DNA of 64,000 nucleotides from Blattabacterium cuenoti (GTDB lineage: Bacteria; Bacteroidota; Bacteroidia; Flavobacteriales; Blattabacteriaceae). How positions within the stretch are numbered: the first letter of the stretch is position 1; each line of letters starts with the position of its first letter. The DNA is taken from NCBI RefSeq assembly GCF_014251735.1, contig NZ_CP059197.1, positions 578,500 to 642,499 on the forward strand, read 5' to 3'. This document shows positions 44,002-53,079 of the stretch, piece by piece. The notes beneath the pieces were generated by a model that saw nothing but the letters and a program-made list of their open reading frames with translations, was not told the DNA's origin and ran no database searches. Made by a program: the position numbers and the translations under genes.

Positions 44002-44074
44002 CGACCTTGAAGGGATTCGAACCCATTCCATAGGAACCGGAATCCTATATTCTATCCGATTAAACTACAAGGTC
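44002..44074 (-). tRNA. tRNA-Arg (CCG)
   Basis: A 73-nt cloverleaf on the minus strand has acceptor stem GACCTTG/CAAGGTC, anticodon stem TAGGA/TCCTA and loop TTCCGGT. The anticodon CCG is at 44038-44040. The T arm ATGGG/CCCTT has one T-T mismatch at the second pair, and the discriminator is G. CCA is not encoded. The pth stop codon ends at 44075, so the mature 5' end directly abuts the coding region. Confidence 0.9.
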
Positions 44075-44653
44075 TTAAATTTTAAAATTTCTATTATTGA
44101 ATAAATTCATTGTTTTTTGTAAACCATTTAAAACAAATGAAAATATTATTTCTACACTGATTTCTAATCTATTAAACAAATTTTTTAATTCTTCTTCATT
44201 CCAATTCCCCAATACATAATTTATTTTATTATCTTGATAAAAATTATTTTTAATCCCAAAACGCATCCGAGCATAATGAGATGTTCCTAATTCTTTTTCA
44301 ATACTTTTTAATCCATTATGTCCTCCATATCCTCCTTTTCCTCTCAAACGAATTTGACCAAAATTAAGATAAATATCGTCAGATATTACAAGAATATTTT
44401 CCAGAGCTATCTTTTTTTTATTCATCCAATATTTTATAGCTTTTCCACTTTCATTTACATAAGTAGATGGTTTTAAAAAAAAAAGTAATTTTTCTTTATA
44501 AATCAATTTTGAAATAAAACCAAATTTCTTTATCGAAAAAGATAGAAAATATTTTTCAGAAATTTTATCTACAATCCAAAAACCTAAATTATGTCTTGTT
44601 TTTTGATATATCAATCCTGGATTTCCTAATCCAGTTATTAAAAATTTTTTCAT
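44075..44653 (-). CDS. pth: Peptidyl-tRNA hydrolase
   Basis: Pth frees tRNA from peptidyl-tRNAs that drop off the ribosome. The 192-residue protein has GLGNPGLIYQKTRHNLGF, including the catalytic histidine. FLKPSTYVNESGKAI and ISDDIYLNFGQIRLRGKGG with GGHNGLKSIE follow. The length is normal. The gene directly precedes tRNA-Arg(CCG) with no spacer and follows sucD by 15 bases. Confidence 0.96.
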   Translation of the reverse strand: MKKFLITGLGNPGLIYQKTRHNLGFWIVDKISEKYFLSFSIKKFGFISKLIYKEKLLFFLKPSTYVNESGKAIKYWMNKKKIALENILVISDDIYLNFGQIRLRGKGGYGGHNGLKSIEKELGTSHYARMRFGIKNNFYQDNKINYVLGNWNEEELKNLFNRLEISVEIIFSFVLNGLQKTMNLFNNRNFKI

Positions 44654-44668
44654 TTTTTGAGAAAAAAA

Positions 44669-45559
44669 TCATTGATCCTCTTTTTGGATAACTTCGTGGA
44701 CTTTCATTCCTATATCTGCTGGAGATGTAACGATATGGATTCCGTTTTTTTTCAAAATATCCATTTTTACTTGTGCCGTCTCTGATTTGTTTCCTATAAC
44801 AGCCCCAGCGTGTCCCATTGTACGCCCTTTAGGAGCTGTCACACCAGCAATAAAACCTATGATTGGCTTTTTATTTCCTGAATTTTTCATCCACCACTCA
44901 GCTGCATCAATCTCTAATTTTCCTCCTATTTCTCCAATCATTACAATACATTTTGTTTCTGAATCTTTCAAGAATAAATTCAAGATATCCGTGATATTCA
45001 TTCCAATAATAGAATCTCCTCCTATTCCAATAGCCGTAGAAATACCATAACCATATTGTACTATTTGATCTGCTGCTTCATAAGTAAGCGTTCCAGATCT
45101 AGAAACTATACCTACTTTTCCTTTTTTATTGAAAACCAAATTTGGCATAATCCCTACTTTAGACTCTTCTGGAGAAATAATTCCAGGACAATTCGGGCCA
45201 ATCAAGCGTGATTTTTTTCCTTTTAAAAAATTTTTTATTTGAATCATATCCGAAACTGGAATACCTTCAGTGATGCACACAATTATTCTCATATTCATAC
45301 TAATCGCTTCTAGAATTGCATCTGATGCAAAAAAAGAAGGAACAAAAATAACACTGACATCTCCTCCTGTATGGTGAACGGCTTCATCCATAGTATTAAA
45401 AATAGGAACTCCTAAATATTTTCTTCCTCCCTTTCCTGGAGTGACCCCTCCGACTATACAGGTCCCATAATGAATCATCTGTTCAGTATGAAATAAACCT
45501 TCTTTACCCGTTAAGCCTTGTACAATGACACGAATATGTTTATTTATCAAAATACTCAT
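44669..45559 (-). CDS. sucD: Succinyl-CoA synthetase alpha subunit
   Basis: SucD with SucC converts succinyl-CoA to succinate with substrate-level phosphorylation in the TCA cycle. The 296-residue protein has the CoA-binding QGLTGKEGLFHTEQM, GGVTPGKGG, and the phosphohistidine region GRTMGHAGAVIG. The length is normal. sucC is not in the window, so the two subunits are encoded apart, as is common in the Bacteroidota. Confidence 0.96.
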   Translation of the reverse strand: MSILINKHIRVIVQGLTGKEGLFHTEQMIHYGTCIVGGVTPGKGGRKYLGVPIFNTMDEAVHHTGGDVSVIFVPSFFASDAILEAISMNMRIIVCITEGIPVSDMIQIKNFLKGKKSRLIGPNCPGIISPEESKVGIMPNLVFNKKGKVGIVSRSGTLTYEAADQIVQYGYGISTAIGIGGDSIIGMNITDILNLFLKDSETKCIVMIGEIGGKLEIDAAEWWMKNSGNKKPIIGFIAGVTAPKGRTMGHAGAVIGNKSETAQVKMDILKKNGIHIVTSPADIGMKVHEVIQKEDQ

Positions 45560-45600
45560 AATAATCTTTTAATAAAATTGATATTATATTAATTACACAA

Positions 45601-46173
45601 TTATTTTCTAACTCTTTCTATATAAGATTTGCTATCCGTATTTATCTTAATATACTCGCCAGTATTTATAAATAAAGGAACCAATAACTTAGCTTCGGTT
45701 TCCAAAATAGCAATTTTACTGGAAGTATTAATGGTATCTTTTTTTCTTACTTTTTCTGTATATTTCACTTGTAAAATAACAGTAGGAGGCATTTTTACAA
45801 ATAAAGCTATTTGATTATTATTACTTTTTACATGAAAAAAAATAGTTAATTTTATTCCCTCTTTTAAAAAATCAGTATGATTTTTTATCAGTTTGTTATC
45901 AATTGGGATTTGATCATAGTTGTTTGTATTCATAAAATAAAAAATATCTCCATCCCTATACAAATATTGGTATAATTCAGATACTATTTTTGCTTCTTTT
46001 ACTCGATGTTTTGCTGAAAAATTATTTTCCAAAACATGACCTGTAATCAGATTTTTCAATTTAGTTCTTATAAAAGCATATCCCTTACCAGGTTTAACGT
46101 GAAGAAAATCAATTATTTTATACACTTCATCATTATATTGTATATGCAACCCCTTTCTAATATTCGTATACAT
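45601..46173 (-). CDS. efp: Elongation factor P
   Basis: EF-P relieves ribosomes stalled at proline stretches. The 190-residue protein has three beta-barrel domains: an N-terminal KOW-like part with the loop lysine in HVKPGKGYAFIRTKLK, then YLYRDGDIFYFMN, and a C-terminal domain with LVPLFINTGEYIKINTDSKSYIER. The loop lysine is retained; whether it is modified cannot be seen. It lies between lpxC-fabZ and sucD on the minus strand. Confidence 0.95.
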   Translation of the reverse strand: MYTNIRKGLHIQYNDEVYKIIDFLHVKPGKGYAFIRTKLKNLITGHVLENNFSAKHRVKEAKIVSELYQYLYRDGDIFYFMNTNNYDQIPIDNKLIKNHTDFLKEGIKLTIFFHVKSNNNQIALFVKMPPTVILQVKYTEKVRKKDTINTSSKIAILETEAKLLVPLFINTGEYIKINTDSKSYIERVRK

Positions 46174-46207
46174 TTTATTCTCTATTTTTTTTTTAAATAT
46201 ATCAGTT

Positions 46208-47491
46208 TTATGATGATTCCTGAATTTTTACTATTTTAGCCATAACTTCCGCTTCAACTACAAGTTGATTATTGACATATCCCTTTCCTTGCATATGGAC
46301 GATCCCCCTTCTTATTGGTTCTAACAAATCTACTTGAAAAACTAACAAGTCTCCAGGAATTACTTTTTTTTTAAATTTTACTTTATCTATTTTTAAAAAA
46401 TATGTAGAATAATATTCAGGATTTTTAACTTTGTTTAATACAAGAACTCCACCAACTTGTGCAATAGCTTCAATTTGCAATACTCCAGGCATGATTGGTT
46501 CTTTAGGAAAATGTCCTATAAAAAAAGATTCATTCATTGTTACATTCTTAACTCCTATTACATAATCATCGGTCAACTCCATAATCTTATCTACTAATAG
46601 AAATGGAGGTTTATGAGGTAAAATTCTCATAATATTTCTAATATCCAAAATAGGCTTTTTTGTTAAATCAAATTTTGGAATATCTTTATGTATTTGAATA
46701 TTTTTATTTTGTATTAACTTTCTTGCAAACAGTGTATTTATATGATGATCTGTGTTGTAAGCGATTATTTTTCCTTTTAATTTAACTCCTATTAAAGTTA
46801 AATACCCCATAATATCCAAAAGATTATGTTTTGCTATTTCATTATAATAAGAGGGAGTACGGAAAATATTTCCGTTTTGTATCTTCATTAGATTTTCTTT
46901 TTCGTAAATAAAACAGAAAGTCCTTGAACTCGCTATTTGTTTAAATTGATCTGGATATTTTAGTACAGCATTTTGTATATTTATAAATTTAGAATCAAAA
47001 TCAACCATGGTGACTATTTCTAATTTTTTAGAAGGTAAAGCAATAATCTCTCCTCCTGTTTTTGAATCCACATGAGATATAATTTCTTTGATCGAATAAT
47101 ATCCTCTTTCTGCATTTTGTTCTATGACTCCTGCTTTTTCAATAGCCTCTACAAAATATTTGGAAGAACCATCCATGATAGGAAATTCCATGTTATCCAA
47201 TTCTATGATGACATTATCTAAATCCATTCCCATAAGAGTAGCCAAAACATGTTCGATCGTACAAATTTTTAATCCATTTTTTTCTAGAATAATCCCTCGA
47301 TCCGTTGTTTCATTAAACAAAAATGAAAGATGCGCTTTTATACTAGGTTTTTCTTCTATATCCGTTCTTACAAAAAGAAATCCTGAGTTTTCAGGAGCTG
47401 GTTTAAAAGTTATAGTAACGTTTTTTTCCGTATATAATCCTACTCCTTGTAAGGTTATTTTTTTTGCAATGGTTTTTTGCTTATCAAACAT
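46208..47491 (-). CDS. LpxC-FabZ fusion with a degenerate LpxC half and an intact FabZ half
   Basis: The Bacteroidota fuse UDP-3-O-acyl-GlcNAc deacetylase (LpxC, lipid A synthesis) to 3-hydroxyacyl-ACP dehydratase (FabZ). The 427-residue protein keeps both parts. In the FabZ half, catalytic His327 (FFIGHFP) and Glu341 (VLQIEAIAQ) are correctly spaced after [10 protein letters not shown]. In the LpxC half, Glu80-His81 (TIEHVLATL), His222 and Asp226 (KHNLLD) and His249 remain. However, Tyr20 replaces the conserved histidine of GVGLHTG, Tyr230 replaces the acidic residue of HxxxDxxGD, and the GG-LDNAIV segment between residues about 200 and 218 is gone. Dehydratase activity is expected; deacetylase activity is doubtful. 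Confidence 0.88.
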   Translation of the reverse strand: MFDKQKTIAKKITLQGVGLYTEKNVTITFKPAPENSGFLFVRTDIEEKPSIKAHLSFLFNETTDRGIILEKNGLKICTIEHVLATLMGMDLDNVIIELDNMEFPIMDGSSKYFVEAIEKAGVIEQNAERGYYSIKEIISHVDSKTGGEIIALPSKKLEIVTMVDFDSKFINIQNAVLKYPDQFKQIASSRTFCFIYEKENLMKIQNGNIFRTPSYYNEIAKHNLLDIMGYLTLIGVKLKGKIIAYNTDHHINTLFARKLIQNKNIQIHKDIPKFDLTKKPILDIRNIMRILPHKPPFLLVDKIMELTDDYVIGVKNVTMNESFFIGHFPKEPIMPGVLQIEAIAQVGGVLVLNKVKNPEYYSTYFLKIDKVKFKKKVIPGDLLVFQVDLLEPIRRGIVHMQGKGYVNNQLVVEAEVMAKIVKIQESS

Positions 47492-47639
47492 AATTTGATG
47501 ATTATACTAAAAAAAATATTTACTTCATTTTTATAAAGAAAAAATTTTATTTTCCATATTTGAAAATATGAATTCTTTAATGAAAGTAAAGAAAAATAAA
47601 AAACTTTATGTAATTTAGGGAGTTACAAGTGTTCTTTTC

Positions 47640-48014
47640 ATGAATTTTTTTAGACGCTTTATTTGTTTATTAACAGGTTTTATTATTGGTTTTCTGATTT
47701 TATTATACTGCACACCTACTACCTCTTATTCTTATCATCAAAGAATATTAGATAATAATATAAAAAGGAAAAAAATAATATTTGATGAAAATATAATTAG
47801 AAATTGTAAAAAAAAATACATGTTTTGTAACCCGATTTTCATCAAATCCGAACTTTTAAAGAAAGGAAAAATCATCTCAATAAAAAGATTGTTAAAAACA
47901 AAACTATATCCGATGATTTACCATATTGAGATAAAAGATAAAAATAGGAAAAGAATCTTTGTTATCGAAGAATATATAGATGTTATATATATAAAAAAAA
48001 TAATTTTTTTTTAG
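47640..48014 (+). CDS. Small single-span membrane protein, possibly DUF4258-like
   Basis: The 124-residue protein has one N-terminal membrane segment (FICLLTGFIIGFLILLYCT) and a basic, probably periplasmic or cytoplasmic C-terminal part rich in Lys and Ile. The size and layout resemble a flavobacterial membrane-anchored DUF4258 family protein, but the match is weak by eye. It is 17 bases upstream of rpmH and may be transcribed with it. Confidence 0.6.
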   Translation: MNFFRRFICLLTGFIIGFLILLYCTPTTSYSYHQRILDNNIKRKKIIFDENIIRNCKKKYMFCNPIFIKSELLKKGKIISIKRLLKTKLYPMIYHIEIKDKNRKRIFVIEEYIDVIYIKKIIFF

Positions 48015-48031
48015 ATAAAATATAAAATAAT

Positions 48032-48181
48032 ATGAAAAGAACTTATCAACCTTCTAATAGAAGAAGAGTAAATGTTCATGGATTTTTAAAACGGATGTCC
48101 ACAAAAAACGGTCGCAAGATTATATCTAGAAAAAGAAAAAAAGGTAGAAAAAAATTAACAGTTTCTAACTTTAAAAAATAA
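48032..48181 (+). CDS. rpmH: 50S ribosomal protein L34
   Basis: This short gene encodes a 49-residue very basic protein starting [18 protein letters not shown] and containing [10 protein letters not shown], the L34 signature. It ends at TAA 48179-48181. L34 is slightly longer at the C-terminus than many homologues (KLTVSNFKK). Neither rnpA nor dnaA is adjacent, unlike in many bacteria. It is convergent with the M14 peptidase gene two bases away. Confidence 0.96.
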   Translation: MKRTYQPSNRRRVNVHGFLKRMSTKNGRKIISRKRKKGRKKLTVSNFKK

Positions 48182-48183
48182 AA

Positions 48184-49359
48184 TCATAAAATATCAAACA
48201 ATTCTATATCTCCAATTATAGGATAATTTCTTCCTTTTATATGAAATTTTTTTCCATGACAAATGGAATCTTCATAGGAAAAAAAATTAGACAAATCTCC
48301 TATATCAACTATTTTTGAAATTAAATCAATATCGTTTTTAACAAAATTAAATTTTTCTATATTCCTTATCCCTATATCAACCAACAACTGATATTTTCCT
48401 CTTTGAATTTCTACTCCTCTATAAATTTTGTCTAATAGTTTTTTTTTATTTTCAGGTATAGTAAAATAAGAAGAATATTCTTTTTCAAGATCTATTTCTT
48501 GAGTAGAAAGAATATATAATCCTATAAGAATAGATAAAGCATTATATTTTCTAATTATATCTTTTTGAGGATCTTCTGGATAATTTCCGGCTTCAAAAAG
48601 AATACAAGGATAACCCTTTTTTTGTAAATTATCTCCAGTAGCTGTAGGGTAGAATTCATCTGAAAATCTTCCTATTGAACCGATAGATGGCAAAATGGAT
48701 CTCATCCTTTTTTCAATAGAAGCTATCAGTCCCATAGCCTTTTTTCTTTCAGGAGAAATTTTTGTATCCTTTTTCTCTTTTACCGATGGGCATAAAAAAG
48801 ACAAAATAGCTGGATTGAAATTTGTGTTTCCAACATTATAAATACTTCTTTGATCATGTAAATTAAATAAAATATTGGGTTTGTTATATTGTATTTCATG
48901 AAATAGTATTTGAATTTCTGGAGATTGTAAACGAAGAGCATCTCTATTTAAATCAATGTTTACAGCATTTCTTCTTTGATATTTTTCAGAACCATCGGGA
49001 TTTAACATAGGAATAAACAAAATGGTTAAATTTTTTCTTATAAATCTAACTAAATCATAGTTTTTTTCTTTTAGAAAAAAGTGAAGAATATCAAACATGG
49101 CTTTTGTTCCCGTTGTTTCATTTCCATGCATTTGAGACCATATAAAAACTTTGCAATCTCCAGATCCCCATTGAATTTTAAAAATTTTTCTATTTTCTAT
49201 AGAAAATCCTACAGGAACAATAGAACATATACTTTCATATGTTTTTATCATTTTTAATAATTCAGAGTATTTAAAAATTTTAGAAGAATTAAAACTTCTC
49301 TCTTGAAAACAATTATAATTTTTAAATAAAGAATGTATATCCAAGTCTAACATAATCAT
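48184..49359 (-). CDS. M14-family zinc carboxypeptidase-like protein
   Basis: The 391-residue protein has the M14 zinc-binding pair: HGNE in WSQMHGNETTGTKAM, and the later histidine in ILFNLHDQRS. NPDGSEKYQRRNAVNIDLNRD, the substrate-binding segment, lies between. The downstream EAGNYP resembles the region of the catalytic glutamate. No signal peptide is visible, so it should be cytoplasmic. Substrate is unknown; peptidoglycan peptides or short peptides are possible. A second ATG is at 49353. Confidence 0.87.
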   Translation of the reverse strand: MIMLDLDIHSLFKNYNCFQERSFNSSKIFKYSELLKMIKTYESICSIVPVGFSIENRKIFKIQWGSGDCKVFIWSQMHGNETTGTKAMFDILHFFLKEKNYDLVRFIRKNLTILFIPMLNPDGSEKYQRRNAVNIDLNRDALRLQSPEIQILFHEIQYNKPNILFNLHDQRSIYNVGNTNFNPAILSFLCPSVKEKKDTKISPERKKAMGLIASIEKRMRSILPSIGSIGRFSDEFYPTATGDNLQKKGYPCILFEAGNYPEDPQKDIIRKYNALSILIGLYILSTQEIDLEKEYSSYFTIPENKKKLLDKIYRGVEIQRGKYQLLVDIGIRNIEKFNFVKNDIDLISKIVDIGDLSNFFSYEDSICHGKKFHIKGRNYPIIGDIELFDIL

Positions 49360-49469
49360 GGTAGATTTAATTCATTAAATAATTTTCTTTTTTATTTTCC
49401 TAATCTAAGAAAGAGTTAAACAATTTTATTAAAAGTTTTTTATTTTCGTAAAAATACAAATAAACGAGG

Positions 49470-49509
49470 ATCAAGAAAATATTAACATCAAGCGGACAGT
49501 TCCCTCAAG
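49470..49509 (+). repeat. Three direct TCAAG half-sites at 17-base spacing
   Basis: ATCAAG at 49470, ATCAAG at 49487 and CTCAAG at 49504 are spaced exactly 17 bases apart. They lie in a locally G+C-richer part of the 233-base gap between the M14 peptidase and CPBP genes. The last copy ends 83 bases before the CPBP ATG. It could be a regulatory site or part of a small RNA. No known RNA family is recognisable to me. Confidence 0.4.
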
Positions 49510-49592
49510 TAGGAAAAAAAATATAAATACGTTTATAAAAAAAACTATTCTTGAGATCCTTTTATTATAAATGGAACGAATTTTTACTTATT

Positions 49593-50384
49593 ATGAAGAA
49601 ATATTTTAAAATCAACTACACTGAATCAGTTCTATTAATTTTAGCATTTACAGTTTTGAACTTTTTTAACATAATTTTTAGAAAACTATTGATGGCTATA
49701 CATTTACCCGATAGTATGATATTTTCTATATCATATACAATCCCCTTCATTTTTTTATTTATTTTTATTTCTCATCAAGCTCAAAAAAAAAATCTAATCA
49801 TAGAATTATCATTTAAAATTTCTCCATGGTATATTTATCTTGTTCTTTTTTGTATGATGCTTTGTATGATTATACTTAACGATTACGTGACTTCTTTCGT
49901 TCCAAAAGAGGGTCCATTGTTAGGAAATATGTATAAAGAAATTGAGGATTTTTTAAAAGAAGAAGCTAAAAATCCAATTCCATTTTTTTCCACTACAGTC
50001 TTGTTAGCTCCTATATGTGAAGAAGTTCTTTTTAGAGGAATTATTCTAAATGGAATGTTAAAAAATAAAATACATCCAATTAAAGCCATCCTATTTTCTT
50101 CTTTTTTATTTGGAATCACTCATATGAACCCTTGGCAATTTTTAGGAGGAATTATTATTGGAAGTTTCATTGGGTTTATTTATTTCACTACTTCTTCTAT
50201 AATAGATTGTATATTATTACATGTTTTTAACAATGCTTTTGCCATATTTACTATGTTTTTTTTCATGAAAAATGAAGAATTTATTTCAAAACAAATAAAT
50301 TTTAATTTATGGTTAATTTTGATAATTAGTTTTACCATAATTATGGGTTGCGTTTTTCTTTTTAAAAAAAGAAGAAAAGAATGA
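49593..50384 (+). CDS. CPBP-family intramembrane metalloprotease
   Basis: The 263-residue protein (ATG 49593; a TTG at 49551 extends the frame) has about seven hydrophobic segments. It has the three CPBP/Abi motifs: EEVLFRG in LLAPICEEVLFRG, the histidine in FGITHMNPWQFLGG, and HVFNNA near the C-terminus. These form the putative zinc site in the membrane. The substrate is unknown; relatives process prenylated or other membrane proteins. It overlaps rdgB by four bases. Confidence 0.9.
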   Translation: MKKYFKINYTESVLLILAFTVLNFFNIIFRKLLMAIHLPDSMIFSISYTIPFIFLFIFISHQAQKKNLIIELSFKISPWYIYLVLFCMMLCMIILNDYVTSFVPKEGPLLGNMYKEIEDFLKEEAKNPIPFFSTTVLLAPICEEVLFRGIILNGMLKNKIHPIKAILFSSFLFGITHMNPWQFLGGIIIGSFIGFIYFTTSSIIDCILLHVFNNAFAIFTMFFFMKNEEFISKQINFNLWLILIISFTIIMGCVFLFKKRRKE

Positions 50385-50962
50385 AACAAATTGTTTTTGT
50401 TACAAGAAATTTTTTTAAAGAAAGAGAAATAAAATATTTTCTTTATGCTAATGATAATCAATTGAATATTTTATCCTTAAAAGATATTCTATTTCCATAC
50501 TCCATTAAAGAGAACGGAAATTCTTTTCAAGAAAATGCTTTAATTAAAGCAGAATTTTTTTTTCAAAAAACACATATTCCTTGTTTTTCTGAAGATTCTG
50601 GATTGAGAATAGAATGTTTAAATGGAGCTCCAGGTATCTATTCCTCTAGATATCTTCAAAAAGAAGATAGTCTAGAAAAATTACTTCTTAATATAAAAAA
50701 AACTTCATCTAGAAAAGCAGAACTTTTTTGTGTTTTTTGTTTAAAAACAAATAAAGAAAAAAATTATTTTTTTGAAGGAAAATTAACCGGACACATCTCG
50801 GAAAAAATCATGGGAAAAAAAGGTTTTGGATATGATCCTATATTTATTCCAGACAAACATAAAAATACTTTATCTCAAATAAATATTCTTCAAAAAAACA
50901 AGATCAGTCATAGAATAAAAGCTTTTAAAAAACTCATGAAATTCATGAATCATCATCTATAA
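50381..50962 (+). CDS. rdgB: XTP/dITP diphosphatase (HAM1 family)
   Basis: RdgB hydrolyses ITP, dITP and XTP to keep deaminated purines out of nucleic acids. The 193-residue protein has FVTRNFFKEREIKYF (in place of the usual TxNxxK start), CFSEDSGLRIECLNGAPGIYSSRY, and GFGYDPIFIP, with the SHR-type motif ISHRIKAFKKL. The length is normal. The first motif has Arg for the usual Thr-Asn pair order (TRN), which is tolerable. Its last base overlaps the start of rnz. Confidence 0.93.
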   Translation: MKQIVFVTRNFFKEREIKYFLYANDNQLNILSLKDILFPYSIKENGNSFQENALIKAEFFFQKTHIPCFSEDSGLRIECLNGAPGIYSSRYLQKEDSLEKLLLNIKKTSSRKAELFCVFCLKTNKEKNYFFEGKLTGHISEKIMGKKGFGYDPIFIPDKHKNTLSQINILQKNKISHRIKAFKKLMKFMNHHL

Positions 50963-51885
50963 TGGATAAAACTTCATTAACAATTTTGGGATGTCATTCC
51001 TCAATTCCAACGGAAAAATTTTATCCTACAGCTCAAATATTAGAGATGAAAGGTGCTTTTTTTCTTATTGATTGTGGAGAAGGGACACAAGTTCAATTAA
51101 GAAAAGCGAAAATAAAATTTAATAAAATAGTACATATATTCATATCTCATTTACATGGAGATCATTTTTTTGGATTAATTGGATTGCTTTCTACTTTTCA
51201 TTTACTAGGAAGAGAAAAATCAGTACACATTTACGCCCCAAAAGGATTAAAAGAAATTATAGATGTTCATTTTAAATGGTCATATACACGATTAAAATTC
51301 TGTATTGATCATATTGAATTATCTTCCAAAAAATTGGAAAAAATTATGGAAAACGAAAAAGTAGAAGTTTATACCATTCCATTAAAACATAGAATTTACG
51401 CCAATGGTTTTCTTTTCAAGGAAAAACCTTGTAATAGAAAATTGAATATGGAGGAAATAAAAAAGATTCCTTATATCAAAATAGAAGACTATAAGAGTTT
51501 ACAACTTGGAAAAGATTTTAGAACAAAAGAAGGGAGAATCATTCCGAACGATCAACTCACATTTGATCCCCCAAAAATATTATCTTATGCTTTTTGTTCA
51601 GATACTTCCTATTATTTGCCTATTATTGAACAAATAAAATATGTAGATTTATTATATCATGAGTCTACTTTTTTGAAAAAAGAAGAAAATAGAGCGATTA
51701 AGACAGGACACTCTACCGCAAACCAAGCTGCTTGTATAGCTAAAAAGGCTCAAGTAAAAAAATTATTATTGGGACATTATTCGAATAGATTTCCTAATAT
51801 AAAAGCATTTGAAGAAGAAGCAAAAGAAATATTTGATAATGTAGAAGCTTCGGAACCATTAAAAACATACTACCTAGATGAATAA
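50962..51885 (+). CDS. rnz: Ribonuclease Z
   Basis: RNase Z cuts the 3' trailer of tRNA precursors that lack encoded CCA. All four tRNA genes here lack CCA, which makes this enzyme needed. The 307-residue protein has the metallo-beta-lactamase zinc motif SHLHGDHFFGLIGLL. FCSDTSYY, the HSTANQAA segment and LLGHYSNRF follow. The length is typical. The ATG shares one base with the rdgB stop (TAATG). The 3' end overlaps the end of the convergent permease gene by 16 bases. Confidence 0.95.
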   Translation: MDKTSLTILGCHSSIPTEKFYPTAQILEMKGAFFLIDCGEGTQVQLRKAKIKFNKIVHIFISHLHGDHFFGLIGLLSTFHLLGREKSVHIYAPKGLKEIIDVHFKWSYTRLKFCIDHIELSSKKLEKIMENEKVEVYTIPLKHRIYANGFLFKEKPCNRKLNMEEIKKIPYIKIEDYKSLQLGKDFRTKEGRIIPNDQLTFDPPKILSYAFCSDTSYYLPIIEQIKYVDLLYHESTFLKKEENRAIKTGHSTANQAACIAKKAQVKKLLLGHYSNRFPNIKAFEEEAKEIFDNVEASEPLKTYYLDE

Positions 51886-53069
51886 TTCATTTCAATTTTT
51901 TTAGAAGAAATGAAAGAGATAAAAAAACCCACTGTTAAAATAATACATGTCATCATTCCAAAATCCTCTATGGTGAATTTCATAGGAAATGGAATTTTTC
52001 CTCCAATTTTCAATAAATGATATTTATCTTGTAATAGAGATAGGATATAAGTTGTTAATATTCCAATTCCCCATCCAAATACACTGATAATAACTCCTAT
52101 ATGAAAGAATATTCTTCTTATTCTATACAAAGAATAACCAAAACTCCATAAGAGAAAAATATTTTCTCTCTTATCTAACTGTAAAATAAAAATAGCACCA
52201 ATTAAGTTAAATGCCGTCATTATAGTTATTAAACTAAATAAAAAATAAATAAATATTTTTTCTGTATTAATTACCTTGTAAAAAGCTCTTTTTTCTTCTG
52301 TACGTGTTTTTATCCTAAATTTTGGACCAAATTTTTTTTTTAAAATATTTTTTATCTTGTCTATATTTTCCTCTTGATGAATTTTTATCTCAAGAGAATG
52401 AAAAACATTTTTATTAATCAAATTTTGAATATCAAGAATATCACAAAATAAATATTTTTGATCTATTTCTTGGTTAAAATGAAAAAGACCTTTTATTCTA
52501 ACTTTTTTTTGCATTAAAAATGGAACAAAATCTTTTTTATTTTTATAGGAAAAAAAACTAATACTCATAGAGTCTGTTTCTATTTCATCCATAAATAAAA
52601 ATGGAAAAATCGATGAGATCCCTACATATAGATCCAATTTATTATGGGATAAATTTTTATCATTTTTGATAGTTATTTTTTTAAATTTATTCATCACTTC
52701 TTCATATTTTGAATCTACTCCTTTTAAGTGGAAAAAATATTTTTCATTTTTATAATGAAAAAAAACTTTTTTTTCCATTGTTTTAGAAAAACACATAATT
52801 CCTTTTATTGATCTCATTTTTTCATTGAAAATATTTTCATGAAAGAAGATATCTTTTCCATTAAAAGAAGAAATAATAATATCAGGATAATTATTTTGAT
52901 AGAACTTAATATTTAAGTCTTCTAATCCTGAGAAAACAGATAAAATAGTAGATAAAGAAAATGTCGATATACTGAGTGATATAGTAGACAAAAAAATTAT
53001 GATGTTAACAATGTTAGTTTTTTTTTTGGAAAAAAAATAGCGTATAGTTATGTAAAAAGAAGTCCTCAA
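51870..53069 (-). CDS. ABC transporter permease of the LolC/E (FtsX-domain) type
   Basis: The 399-residue protein has an N-terminal membrane helix (TNIVNIIIFLSTISLSISTF), then a MacB-like periplasmic region of about 220 residues, and three more helices in the C-terminal FtsX domain. This is the LolC/LolE layout for lipoprotein release, though related permeases have other cargo. The start is TTG at 53069 and matches the usual N-terminus (FYITIRYFFSKKKTN). The ATPase partner is not in the window. It lies ten bases after rbfA. Confidence 0.85.
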   Translation of the reverse strand: MRTSFYITIRYFFSKKKTNIVNIIIFLSTISLSISTFSLSTILSVFSGLEDLNIKFYQNNYPDIIISSFNGKDIFFHENIFNEKMRSIKGIMCFSKTMEKKVFFHYKNEKYFFHLKGVDSKYEEVMNKFKKITIKNDKNLSHNKLDLYVGISSIFPFLFMDEIETDSMSISFFSYKNKKDFVPFLMQKKVRIKGLFHFNQEIDQKYLFCDILDIQNLINKNVFHSLEIKIHQEENIDKIKNILKKKFGPKFRIKTRTEEKRAFYKVINTEKIFIYFLFSLITIMTAFNLIGAIFILQLDKRENIFLLWSFGYSLYRIRRIFFHIGVIISVFGWGIGILTTYILSLLQDKYHLLKIGGKIPFPMKFTIEDFGMMTCIILTVGFFISFISSKKIEMNYSSR

Positions 53070-53079
53070 AAAAAATGAT

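Noticed and set aside
47555..47570. CATATTT-GA-AAATATG inverted repeat upstream of the small membrane protein gene
   Set aside because: It is short, AT-rich, has a two-base loop and has no T tail, so it is not supported as a terminator or operator.
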